DNA of 64,000 nt from Apostichopus japonicus (Eukaryota > Echinodermata > Holothuroidea > Aspidochirotida > Stichopodidae). The position numbers and the translations under genes were made by a program. Under the pieces are notes generated by a model. It saw nothing but the letters and a program-made list of their open reading frames with translations, was not told the DNA's origin and did no database searches. The stretch lies in NCBI RefSeq assembly GCF_037975245.1, contig NC_092576.1, forward strand, positions 17,566,111 through 17,630,110. The letters run 5' to 3'. This document shows, in pieces, positions 33,191-44,832 of this stretch. How positions within the stretch are numbered: position 1 is the stretch's first letter; each line of letters begins with the position of its first letter.

Positions 33191-33855
33191 AACAATGGAA
33201 ATAAGCTATGAAGATTTTCAACCTCTGAATATATATGACTTTAATTGTTCAAAAATTAATACTGAGTGAAATAATACAAAAGAACACGCTCCCCCCACCC
33301 CAACACCCTAAAGAAGAGTGCTAATCACTCAAAAGTGTTATTCATTACGTAGATGCTCATGTTATTTCACACCACCCAGGTAGTACAGTTCATCTTTGAC
33401 ATCCTTGCTAACCTCACTGTATTTATCTAGGACGTCGACTTGTATGCATGCAGTGGAATTACATTGTATACCAATGGCAATTCTAGAAGTTGCTCTATGG
33501 TATAAACATTATCGTTACTGGGATTTTTAAACTTGCGTCACGGGAATCAATTAAAACGAGTGTCTAGACATAATGCCAGCATAAAAATACTGCACTAATC
33601 AACTGATTTAATTGCACCATTAAAGAAATTACGTAGGCAGTGATCATATTAAAAAATTATCATAAAGTACCCCCTGATATTTTTTTGTACAAACATGGTG
33701 GTACATAAAAACTTATAAAACAAATAACCAACCTCATTAATTAATATTGAGAAAAGCTAAAACCCTGAAATTTGGTAAGTTGTGCGAACTGAATGTATAC
33801 ATATAAATATATATGTATACATATACATATACATAAGCATATACATATATACATG

Positions 33856-33893
<38 letters not shown>

Positions 33894-34239
33894 CTAATGA
33901 ATGGGACCTTTCGTCATCTATATACATGTTAAGTGTAACTTGGAAAACAATACATTGGAGCTCTATTACACTTTAACAATTTATTTTGGCCACTCTCTCA
34001 AAGCTGTAAAATTGCCGCAGTGCCCTGCTTCTTCAATGTAAAATCCAAGACAAATCTCTAACTTGTCCTACAATGGTTGTACAATGTTTGTATTTCTCCT
34101 CTGAAGGCTCTTTCGATTGAAGATATTCAGAAAAACTAATTCTTTTCTAGTTCTTTATCTTGCAATTTCAGATAACTTTATTGTAAAGTATCTTGAGAGC
34201 GCATCGTTAATAGGTTTTTACGGGAACAAATGTAGACGA
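33191..34239. other. Non-coding stretch with a TA-rich simple repeat
   Basis: TA-rich simple sequence lies at 33792-33890. I see no gene. Confidence 0.5.
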
Positions 34240-34870
34240 ACCGTTGACGGGGGCTCAACATATACACCCATTTCATGATTTTGTGAACCAGCTGTAAGAA
34301 ATGTGACTTTGTTTTAAGACAAGTATTTCCATTAGTATTTGTTGCGTGATATTTTTAATAGCTCGTTTTTGTCTTTTTATTCACTACGGTATTTACTTAC
34401 TTAAAAAGGAAACATTACCCACAATCGTTACACAATACACTCAAGGAAATAATATTCGACATATATAATACATTAAACAAGTTACTAGCGATACAAGTAA
34501 TTGTCAATATCATATTGATCGTACCTATTCGGCATAAATGTTCAAAAATTCATGCTTGATGTGTATCATGAAGGCAAATTGACAAAAAACATGTTGACGA
34601 AGAATTGACGGCGGTTCAACGTATTTACCCATGTCATCAATTGGTAAAAAGCTGTAAGAATTATTTTTAATATATTCTCATCCATGTTTTGCCTAATGTG
34701 TTAATCAGCCTTCTTTATCATTTCATTCACTGTGGTATGTACGTATGTTACCAAGCAATCAATACACAATACTGTCAACGATGATAATAATCTACATATT
34801 GAATACATTATATGAGCTAATACAAGAAAGTGCATATCGTACTGATCATGATCCTTTTTTTCCATATTCA
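34240..34870 (+). repeat. Copy B of the local ~330-360-bp repeat, about two units
   Basis: This partner of 29690-30030 has the unit repeated in tandem. TTGACGG with CAACnTATnnACCCAT appears at ~34240 and ~34602, and ACACAATACTCAAGG-like starts appear at ~34430 and ~34762. It is non-coding; the minus frame at 34701-34931 is not credible. Confidence 0.65.
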
Positions 34871-35354
34871 TAGATTTTAACAAAGTTGTGGCGCTTTTAA
34901 GACAAGCATTCTGTTTGACGTCTGACATCAACCTTAGAATCTAACACAAAAAGAGACGCGTACATTGTGTAATTTCACATAGAAGACTATCGATTCATCG
35001 TTTTCTTCTCAACAGTGTGCAGGTTAGTTCAAAGACAAGGCTATAATAAAGTTACAAACGTTCCCAAAATATGATGTAATGTTAGTATAACAAGGTAATG
35101 TTGCTAGTCCCTGTACGTAAGCGATCGCACATAATTTTGCGGTATTTCAATAAATCTGTCATAGAATTGTCAATAAATGAAAGGAATTATCTTAAGTATT
35201 TTTTTCTTTGGTCTTGATATGTGCACTACTGATTCCCTTTCCAATGGACTCGTTATGCTCACTTGAGGTAACTAGCTCATGATCATACGGTAACAGTCTC
35301 AATGTTTGCGGACGTTTTGGTCCCCACGCATTTTCTTGGGCGAGTTTCCTCATG

Positions 35355-36640
35355 AGTAGTTTGCATGAAGAACTTGTAAGTATGAAGGAAATTGTGCGAT
35401 GAAATTGATAGTTTTTTTTTTCACTGTTAAGACCTCATTGTTACCATTCACTGAATGTCGTTGGCGAGATACAAGGACGTTGTACGTTTGTACGAGGATT
35501 TTCTAAACAGTCGTTAATATTGTAAATACATGATATGCTGTTCTTACGAGAGGCGGCATCAACGTAAATAGTTGAATTCATTTTTCTTTGAAATTAGAAA
35601 GAAATTTTAAAAGTCGTATACGATATTGCATGAAGGGTACGTGTGTTATCATGTTAGTTTTGTCCACGTTATCGTACACAGTAACAATTAATGGTTCATT
35701 CGGACACCCAATTTGCTTTGAGAGGTACGGTAGGATTAACTTGTTACCCTGTGGCACATGCTATCATATCAAAGTGTTCTAATTCATCATATGATATTCA
35801 CAGTTTTACGTGACTGCTAGCTTTATATAATAAACATTCAACCACTCGAGAGTAACCAGCAGTTACTAACACACACAAAATGGACGAGAAAGGGAAATTT
35901 GTTCTGTTGAATTATACAATTAAAACATACGATACGTTAACATATAAGAAACTAACTTCAATTACTTGCAAGAGAGTGAAGTCGTTGAGGGTCTGAAGTG
36001 GTTCCTGTTAGGTTGGCGAAAGAGTTCCGTTTGATCAGGAGACGGGAACGTTGGTTTGTTGAGTTGACTAACTAGGTGATTGGCGGATGTGTATGGTTCT
36101 GGAATTGGCGCAAAAATAGGTTAAAGAAAGGTTCTGGCAAAAAGCTTGGAAAAGAAGGTTCGAAAAAAAGTTATTCACAACCAAGGTCAAAATCCAGAAC
36201 ATCCAAATGAAGTAGAATATCCTTAAGGTAAACGAATTGGCGGAAGGTAAGTTCAACAAGAGAGAGAGAGAGAGAAATCAGTAAAGGTGTATTCGTTGCG
36301 TGTGCTACAGCAAAAAAGAAAAAGTACGTACGACAGATGTACATTCATTGAATAGAATGCACATACCTCATAACAACAGTGTGAATTTAAGCAGTCACAA
36401 TTCAATAACAAATAGCGAAAACCAGAACGGTAGCCAAGAAATCAGAATTGGCGCCACAAACGATTGAACAGGAGTCCGGTATTCTAGTGTCTTCAATACG
36501 AATAGGCATCACTAAATATATCAGTGCGAAATATTACTGTCATCATTTACCAAGCAAATAAACATTGTCAGTTGTAATTTTATCATAAACAGATATACCT
36601 GCACATGAAATGATAATGTGTTTAAAGGAAGAAAGCAAAT
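35355..36640 (+). repeat. Copy B of the ~4-kb duplication (partner 31461-32480)
   Basis: See 31461-32480. This copy lacks the solo LTR and the Penelope-like tail found in the other, so those inserted after duplication or were lost here. A ~200-bp segment rich in GGTT and AAGG words (35950-36250) is present only here. Confidence 0.75.
35630..35724 (+). CDS. Possible first coding exon with signal peptide (unknown protein)
   Basis: ATG at 35630 opens Met-Lys-Gly-Thr-Cys followed by the hydrophobic stretch VIMLVLSTLSYTVT, typical of a secretion signal, then NGSFGHPICFE and a splice donor GAGAG/GTACGG (phase 2). Without splicing the frame would stop at 35782. The exon-like piece is duplicated at 31731, where it is broken. 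No downstream exon of the same gene was recognised with confidence; a candidate with good splice sites lies at 39599-39701. This could equally be a chance frame, since it is only 31 codons. Confidence 0.3.
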
Positions 36641-37137
36641 ACTTGAGGCTTACAAAACAGGCAATTTGAAAATGAAGACCTATCGACGATTTGCATCACA
36701 AATCCCTTTGAAAAGGATTATACACTACACATGATTACGTTACAAGTGGGTGACCTACCTGGCAATATGTGTCTGCCCAATACAAAAACCACACATAATC
36801 TTAGCTAAAAGTACAAGGAAAACGACGACCTACAGATTACAAACACCGACGAATAAAACGGCACTACAAGGTCAAATAGATCCCCATAGTATACAAAACC
36901 ACAACGACAATCATCTTTACGTCCCCGTCTAACCTACACTATCCGATCAAGAGATCTTACACAATCACAAAAAGTCCGCCAACCCGTTTACCACAATCCC
37001 CCGCCCAGAAAACAAATCACTGCCCTGAAAATAAGTTATGAAGACGCAGGAACTGCTGTCCATGGATAAAGTTACACTCGTTGACCAATATCACATCGAT
37101 TTAACCAGGAGTGTTTATTTATGAGTAGGAAGCAGGA

Positions 37138-37315
37138 CACTTCGCCCAACAACCATTTCGCCCAACTGCCATTTCGCCCAACCAACCTGGTCATTTCGCC
37201 CAACCAGCCTGGTCATTTCGCCCAACCAGCCTGGTCATTTCGCCCAACCAGCCTGGTCATTTCGCCCAACCAACCTAGTCATTTCGCCCAACCAGTCTGG
37301 CCATTTCGCCCAACC
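37138..37315 (+). repeat. Minisatellite array, 22-bp unit (left arm)
   Basis: About eight units of CATTTCGCCCAACCnnCCTGGT-type sequence, the outermost shorter (CTTCGCCCAACAAC, CATTTCGCCCAACTGC). The mirror array on the other strand is at 37931-38101. Confidence 0.9.
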
Positions 37316-37930
37316 TTGATTAAATATGATATTTCAAAAGGAAACGTTCGGGAATTGTTAACGTTACAGGATACGAACGGAATATTAAGGAAACTTGAGG
37401 ATTGATCAGTGTTTTAGGGGTTAGGTTTGATAGGTTTGATATAGTAAACGTTCGGGAATTGTTAACGTTACGGGATACGAACCGAGTAATAAGGAAACTT
37501 GAAGTCGTGGTTAAATTGATTACATATGTGGTTACATATGCGGTTACATTGATAAAGTGGTTACATTGATTAAATATAGTAATTCAATATTACGGACGGG
37601 TTTTATATATTTTTTTTTCAATTTAATAAGGAAACGTTCGAGAATTGTTAGTCAGTAGGATGGATCAGTGTTTTAGGTGTTAGGTTTGGTAGGTTTTTGT
37701 GAAGACCGATTCCCCTGTTTGTATAATAATATAACTTCCATTGTATGCGTAAACGCCTAAAGTAGTGTCCTCCCATTATACCCGAAATAACTGCTCAGAC
37801 TCCGATCGATATCGAGCGGACCTCACTTTTTTATTTACCTATTACGAAGTAACCTAACCCAAAATAAATCAAATTGAACTAGTGGAATAGAAAAAGTAAT
37901 ATTATTCTGACTGAATATTAGTAAAAATAA

Positions 37931-38101
37931 GGTTGGGCGAAATGACCAACACGGTTGGGCGAAATGACCATGCTGGTTGGGCGAAATGACTATGATGGTT
38001 GGGCGAAATGACCATGCTGGTTGGGCGAAATGACCAGGCTGGTTGGGCGAAGGTTGGTTGTGCGAAATGGCAGTTGGGCGAAATGGTTGTTGGGCGAAGT
38101 G
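37931..38101 (-). repeat. Minisatellite array, 22-bp unit (right arm)
   Basis: GGTTGGGCGAAATGACCATG-type units are the reverse complement of the left arm, with the same outermost short units in the same order from the end. Confidence 0.9.
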
Positions 38102-40096
38102 ACTAGAAAGATATGAGTATATTATTTCGACAGCATCACAAAGGTGAGGAAAAGAAACATGGGCTATTAACATATCAATGAAGCTTCATGAGGTATTTCA
38201 GCGAAATGGAAGAAATGTGGAATACACTAACATGAAACTTGTGGACACAATAAGTTGAGAGTAAATTGATTGCGATATCATATTGGGCTAAATATATGTT
38301 AACAGATAAAGGGCACAATAAGTTACATAGTATATCATAAACATCGGCCCTCCCATAGTGCAAATTGCATAATTGTCCAAGTGGTGATAAATTTGAGATT
38401 TAAGTTAATCCCGATATCCTATTACCCTGTTAATTTAGGAGAAAGTTATCATGATCAGTCATATTTGAGAATGTTAATTTCTAAATCGGGTCTAAAGGAG
38501 TCTAAACTTGCCACACATCACCCAATGTTTGCAATACATGTATTTCCATTCATGCTCTTTAACATACACGTCAACACAAAACAAAACAGATCATGATTTA
38601 TAACGTATCAAAACAAAATGTTTTCCTACTGCATTTTGGCAATTTTCCTGGAGGAGGACATCCCGGCGGATTGATATAGACTCTAATAGGAGTATTCCAC
38701 CTAAACACACAAGTTTGTTATTGATGCCTTTCACGTAAGAAAGATGTTGGATAATTCCATTATAATACAGGGAAGAAGTATGGTAGGTTTCGTTTGAAAT
38801 TTTTGTTCTGTGTTATTAACTGAGTTGCCAATTTTTGTTTTCTACAAGATTCACGAATTTGGGAACACTTTTGAAGTTTCAAACAACTTCAAAAGGCCAA
38901 GTGATAAGTTTCACAAGTACACGATTCACCGTCTCCAATTTTGAGTTCCTAGACAAAAGTGGCATTGACTGTTCGCTTACTTAAAATCGATTACAAAAAG
39001 TCTTGTATATGAACTTTTCCCTCTTTTAAGTGAGAGCTACATTTACCAAAACTGATTTTGTTAATAAAAAAGTGTTAAATATGAAATCATAGGTTAAAAC
39101 AACGGAGCAGAGTATGGAGAAATTGCAAGGTGTTTTTTTTTTGGAGATGGCAAGCGTTATCGTACGGGCACGCAAATGAGATTTTACGTAATCCTCAAAC
39201 AAAGAAATACAAAGAGAGGGTTCAAAGATTTCTAAGCATGTTTCCAATTCGATGTCAAAATGACGCAGGCTTTTCATGTTCAATCAAAGTTAATTTATAA
39301 ATGTTTTAGGGAGAGATATGTAAATTGTAAAACCACTTGAACTAATTTGACCAATGGCAAGGGACAAGAGTTATACCAGGTCTTCTTGGTTGTAAGATTT
39401 CTGTTTACAATGGATAATCTATTACTCTTCTTTTTTTTTTTTGGTAACTTGAAATTGACAAGGCTTTCTTTTAAGATAAAAAAAAAATGAGACTGATAAC
39501 AGTCCAAAGAGGAAAGTTTAAATTGTTCAATGTTGAATGAAATGTGTTGATTTATTTATACGCTTAAAACATGAGTCTCTTTCTTCTTCTTCCATCAGTA
39601 GGCCAAAGTCCCTTGTTTTCGGCGAACAAAAGGACATATCCGATTATCATTCAAGCAACTCACTGGCCTGGACAAGTTCTGTGTACAATAACAATGGCAA
39701 GGTATGTTCAAAGGATATACAAGTTCAACTATCAACAGTATAATGATTTACAGAGTTGAGTGTTATAAATAGTGTTTGGTGCTAAAGCGACTTTAATAGT
39801 TATAGTTAATTTTCTTAAATTTAAAAATTGAACACAACTTGCCTTTAAATGTAGATCTTTAGACTTGACCAACTCGTCAATCTATTTTTCGGAGGACAAC
39901 TTAACCAAATATTTAAAAAAAGTTAATGTAAGTTATTCATGACAGCTGTGTTTGTTTTAATGTTAACAAATAGTCACGTACAGTTTCAGTTGCCTATCTG
40001 CTCTCCCACCCGTTTTTGAGAGAGATGTATCGAACATACGATACAACATGTACCTTAAATAAACCATTGCTCTTGTATCAATCTTTCTTCAATTAA
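38102..40096. other. Non-coding stretch with one candidate exon
   Basis: Apart from the possible exon at 39599-39701 I see no gene. There are several T-runs and short frames without features. Confidence 0.4.
39599..39701 (+). CDS. Candidate internal exon (unknown protein)
   Basis: It is bounded by a strong acceptor (a pyrimidine run TTTCTTCTTCTTCCATCAG) and donor GGCAAG/GTATGT. In one frame it reads RPKSLVFGEQKD then DYHSSNSLAWTSS and NNNGK (34 residues, Ser- and Asn-rich, as in a cytoplasmic tail). No domain is recognised and the frame is uncertain. Confidence 0.25.
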
Positions 40097-40532
40097 CCCA
40101 GCAAACACATATTATTATTTTTTTAAATATCAGAACAAATGTTAAGCAAATGTTTGGATAAGGTTATAAATAAAGTAATTAAAACCTTAAATGTTGAGTC
40201 ACTAGAATAGCAGGATAATGTTTTCACAACGGTTCATATAACATTATTTCGATGTCAGCACAACGTTTTTAAAATGTTGCAGAAAATTATGTAAAGTTGT
40301 TCAAAAAATTTTTGAGAAATGTTATGATAACGTTATAGTAAATGTCATGACATCTAATAGCATTTCGGAAACGTCTGCGAGTAACTTAGACAGGTTATTG
40401 GAGTTGTGAATGTAATGAAACATGGGATTCAGAATGGTTGGTACTGTCTTGGTGCTTCCAACACTCTCCGACAAGAGCTAATAAAACTTGAATGCTTTCT
40501 GTATGTCAATTTAAGGAAATAAAGCACAAATC

Positions 40533-41851
40533 ATGACATTGTCAGAGATAGTTCATGTAATAGAAAACACTCATCACAATCAAAATAGGGATCCTTTTGC
40601 AGAAGGTACATCTCTACGAAACATTGAAACAGTGGTAATAGCTGACAAAAATGTAAACGTAGACAACGCACAAGTACTGCCATCAATTGAAGTGCAGTTT
40701 GTCTTAGACGTTGGGCCCCTCCTACAGCGCCTGCCGTGGCGCCAAGGCGAAAGCTTCAACAACATTTGTTAGATGTAATTGGACTATGTCAATAAAAAGG
40801 AAGGTGACACCATGGTCGTGTTTGATGGTTATTCAAATGGCTCATCTACAAAAGATACTGCTCATATAAAAGGTCAAAATGAGTTGTCGGATCAACAGTA
40901 TTGTTCACTGAAAGCATGCCTTGCAGATCCCATGAAGATATATTCCTAGCCAATTCATGCAACAAACAACGATTGCTTAACATGTTGGGTCAAACAATGT
41001 AAGTAGGAGGTGTTAGTGCGTTCCATACCGATGACGATGCCAATTAACTGAATGTACAAAAAGCTGTCGAAGGCTAAAAAAAAACATTTGTTATCGGTGA
41101 AGATACAAACATTGTCGTGCTTCTTTGTTTCCATGCCAATAATGTCTCACACAATGTATACTTCATGAGTGCATAATCAAACATACTAAGGATCTGGGAC
41201 ATACATAAGACAAATAAAGTATTGGGAGAAAACATGTGCAGGCAATTGCCATTTGTACATGCTATAAGTGGCTGTGACACCACTTCTCATCCTTTCGGAA
41301 AAGGAAAAGGTGCAGCATTAGGGAAAATGACAAGTGACGATCATTTTAAGAATCAAGGTGAAATGTTTTCCAGATGTGCCTCAAAAGAACAAGTAAATAA
41401 AGCCGGCGAAGAAGCCCTAGTCTCTTTGTATGGAGGCAGCCGTGGAGTAAAACTTGATGATTTGCGAGCTCGAAACTATATAACAAAGAAGCGTCGAGTA
41501 AAACAAGTTAGAGTACGGACCTTGCCACCTACATCAGCAACTGCAAAATACCATAGCTTAAGAGTGTTTCTGCAAGTACAACAGTGGATTGAAATAGGCA
41601 TTAATTTACTGCTCCACGAATGAGGATGATATACTAATATTAAGAACATGATGCCCACCAAGTCAACTTTACCGCCAGCTCCGGACATGGTACTCCAGGT
41701 CATCATATGCAAATGCAGGACCAACTGTGATTCGAAACGATGCTCATGTAGGAAGCATGGGTTGGAGTGTTCTGTAGGATGCAGTAAATGTCGTGGACTC
41801 AGCCGCTCCAATGTCGTATACTATAAAATTAATAGTGAGGAAGAACCGTAG
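40533..41851 (+). pseudogene. Decayed second copy of the FEN1-like nuclease/CXC protein
   Basis: Pieces in three frames match the intact version at 3250-4566 in order: VLDVGPLLQRLPW; VVFDGYSNGSSTKD; a stop-interrupted stretch ending GEDTNIVVLL (the last Asp of the GDDTD motif is Asn here); HAISGCDTTSHPFGKGKGA; EALVSLYGG; RTLPPTSATAKYHSLRVF; and a CXC cluster CKCRTNCDSKRCSCRKHGL with CSVGCSKCRG at about 41706-41805. Several stops and frame changes show it cannot be expressed as one protein. The earlier parts of the transposon protein (zinc modules and middle region) are not present upstream. It is a different lineage from the other copy, not a recent duplicate. Confidence 0.75.
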
Positions 41852-43522
41852 TGACCTAGTTTGTTCGAGCTACCATGTACTTTATCAGTTTAAAGTATCT
41901 GGTATGTAAAAATACTCCATTTGACCGGTTTGAGGGAAATCATGGAAATCATCTAAACGATTCATTCTGAGCAATTTACCAAGCCAATTTGTTCTCTTAA
42001 TCAAATCATTAACCCCTATACATCTCGTTTGTAATCAAGAGGGGCATATGGCACATGCCCTGTCTGAAGTGAGAGGAAACCAATTGAATACAATTTTTTT
42101 AAATATGGAACAAGTAAGAAAACGTAAACCAACACGTATATAGTCCTCTCTTAACTGCTGATCAAATGGCGATGAACAAAGCGCCCTCACTAAAGGACTG
42201 TTTACTCTCTAGTTTACAACTATTGATCACTATTTGAAGGTGCCGGCGTATGGTTTGAATATGTTTTGATTGTTTTTAACGTCGTATTAGAAAATATATT
42301 ATCATATTTATTGAAAAACTTACACCCGCCGCCATGTTGTATTCAGACGCCATTTTGGTTGGGTTAGACAACGAGAATAAATATCAATTTGGATGATGTT
42401 TATATGACACTTATTAAGATAAAAACTGATACAAAACATTATGTTGCAATTTAAAGGTTGGGCAATTGTTTGTTATAGATTTAATGGACTAGAATGAAAA
42501 TCATCGGATACAGGATTTGCATGAAGAAACAAGATATGTATTCTTGCATCTAAAACACCAAATACAAGAAACATGCGTACATGTGCAAAAAAATTGTCGC
42601 AATTTCCAGCTACCAGAATTATTTACTAACAGTATAGAAATATCAGAATCATATTGGCTACATTTCAGTTTGTGTAGCAAATTTCCTTTTTGTTAAGGGC
42701 AAGTGCTTGGAATTTAAATACATATGCTATATTTGGGTGATCTCCGATATTACCAATTAGCTGATATTGAGAAACTACATGATATTTTAAGCAATTTTAC
42801 TAATGCTTTCCTAATCGATATACTCAAGCATAAAGAGAAAGACAATAACCAATTGATTAAACTGACAATATCAGTAAATGTATTTTCTTAGGAATTTGAT
42901 TCATTTTAACATGTAATAACATATAATTTGGAATTCTCTATTTTCTCATACTTTGCAACACAAACAAAGGTTAGACCAAAGGTACCTCTTACTACGAAAA
43001 TGATCAGTAGGCCTATGGAAATATAAAATGATGCATACAGGCTAGTCCCTGCCTGTAGGTTTTGATGCGCACAATCAGCAGCTTATTTAGTTTTGAAACA
43101 CATTTTTGGGGTTCACTTACTCAGTATGACTTTAAAATACATTGTCTCTAGAAAGACAGGTTACCCCTTTCCTGACCTGTTAGGATGTACTGCTCTCATA
43201 AAAATTAAGCTAGTTTTTATAAGGCTTGCACCTCCAAATAAAGCCAGAGCTGAAACCTGTAAACGAATATATAATAAACATGGTACTGTAAACAAAATAT
43301 TCAATTGATATATAACTATGACTTTACATATACTGTACTGTAATTTGACTTGTTAACTCTTCTGCATGAAGGTTGCAATAAAGGCAATATTTCCTTTGAG
43401 ATGTTCGAATTGTATGAATATTACTTCTCCAGATGTGTTTCGTACAGGACAGGTAATTTCTCAACATGCGTACATACGTATATGCCAAGCGATATGGGAC
43501 CAACAATGTATAACATAACCTC
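41852..43522. other. Inner non-coding part of the TTAA element
   Basis: No gene is recognised. A short stretch near 42330 (CGCCGCCATGTTG, ACGCCATTTTGG) recalls the GGCCGCC words of the inverted repeats of the large transposon, which may be an unrelated fragment. Confidence 0.35.
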
Positions 43523-43740
43523 GTATTAATGCGAATACATACGCGTATTAATTCGAATACATAAGCGTACTATATCAGATAATAACTGGCATGTCTCATA
43601 TAGCTTCCACCCAGATTTAGTACGTGTATTTATTCAATTAATACGTGTACATATCCGAATTAATCCTCATATGTATTCGAATTAATCCTTACATGTATTC
43701 TTATTAATACGTAAATATATTCGAAATAATAGACTGATAT
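43523..43740. repeat. Imperfect inverted repeat (possible MITE or hairpin)
   Basis: TATTAATTCGAATACATA at the left (near 43545) is repeated on the other strand at the right (TATGTATTCGAATTAATCC, near 43675), with further related words (GAATACATACGCG, AATACGTGTAC). The arms enclose ~100 bp. It is AT-rich and non-coding. Confidence 0.5.
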
Positions 43741-44832
43741 ATGTAATAACAATTTCACATCATCCAATAATTTTTTTTTATTAAAAATGTTATAATAACA
43801 TTGCCAAAACCGTTTGGTGTCCATCATAACGTTCAAATATATTTTCACAACTTAAGTACTTTCGTATGAGCATCATATGCGGTTTAGGATATCAACTGGG
43901 ATAATGGTACTTTGATTAAGTTTCTCTTAAAGACTATAAAAATGCTTTATCTAAGTTGGTAATGTTCTCCAAAACATGTACCTTCTTTGTGTAACAACAT
44001 TTTAATAACATTTCATTACATCAAATAAATGTGTATGTCAAAAGCATGTTTTTCACATCGCTAAAGCGTTTTCAGTCGTAACATATACGTCATAGTGATA
44101 TTTTAACACTTTTAGTATACCGGACAACATAAAGACTTTACCATGCAGGCGGCTGTGTTGAATTGAACTTGCTACATATTTTAATATGTTTAAGCTTGTT
44201 CGATGCCATCCTCTATGTTTTCAGTGCATTTTCACAACATTTTTGTAAATAATGTTCATATAATATTATATATTATATTTAGGAAAAAATGTTTAAAACG
44301 TTTTCATGTTTTTATATGATATTTACAAATGGTATATAAACGTTTCACAATAACATTTGGTAATAACATTTGTACGGCCTTCTTAAAATGTTATAAAAAC
44401 AGTATGTGTTGCTGGGATAATACGTGTTTTAGATGATAATAAACCAAGCACGGAAATCGATCAAGCAGTTTGTATTAGGCCGGAGGGTGTAACATTTGCA
44501 AAGTCCACAAGGCCGTCGGTGTAAACCACCTTATGTTCCTAAAATTTCGCTAACTAGGCGAGGATACAGTAACGTTGTCGAGGTGTTCAATTAATCAGTG
44601 TCAAGCTCTATGTGTAGTTTCTGTCACGTCCGAAACAGTGCCGTTGGACCGTATCGTTTTTTTTTTTAAACCTTGGGCGAGTCACGTCATTATCGTGGTT
44701 GTAAAATAAATATATGTTCTTTACGTAGAAGCTTGAAACAGAGATGTAAGCATTGTCTTTAACATAACCGTGTATTATTATATTTCTTCTCAATATTTCA
44801 GAAGTTTCGAAGGATCTTATTTATCTGGACGT

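Larger units (their letters stand above)
37138..38101. mobile_element. Small non-autonomous element with minisatellite inverted ends
   Basis: Both ends begin CACTTCGCCCAACAACC on opposite strands and continue inward as tandem ~22-bp units CATTTCGCCCAACCAGCCTG plus GT, about eight on each side (37138-37315 and 37931-38101), forming one large inverted repeat. The ~615-bp centre is non-coding and itself contains three diverged copies of a ~110-180-bp unit (CGTTCGnGAATTGTTA ... GTTTTAGGnGTTAGGTTTG). No clear target duplication is visible next to CACTT. The structure resembles MITE-type elements with repeated transposase-binding sites at the ends; CACTA-type elements also carry such subterminal arrays, but the class is undetermined. 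Confidence 0.7.
40097..44416 (+). mobile_element. DNA element with CCCAGCAAACACATA ends at a TTAA-like site
   Basis: CCCAGCAAACACATA at 40097-40111 is matched on the opposite strand at the far end (TATGTGTTGCTGGG ending at 44416, one base shorter). It is preceded by TTAA and followed by ATAA, a one-base-changed TTAA. TTAA targets and terminal CCC are features of piggyBac-like and some Kolobok elements. Subterminal regions on both sides are rich in AACGTT and AATGTTAT words. It contains a decayed nuclease-CXC gene (40533-41851). No piggyBac or Kolobok transposase is visible, so the class is inferred from ends only. Confidence 0.5.

Noticed and set aside
36500-36540. Immunoglobulin-like Tyr-Tyr-Cys motif in the duplicated region
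   Set aside because: The frame is closed by a stop just upstream, there are no splice borders, and the other copy does not keep it.
37138-38101. CRISPR-like array because of regular repeats
   Set aside because: The window is eukaryotic, units are head-to-tail without unique spacers, and they are mirrored to form inverted ends.
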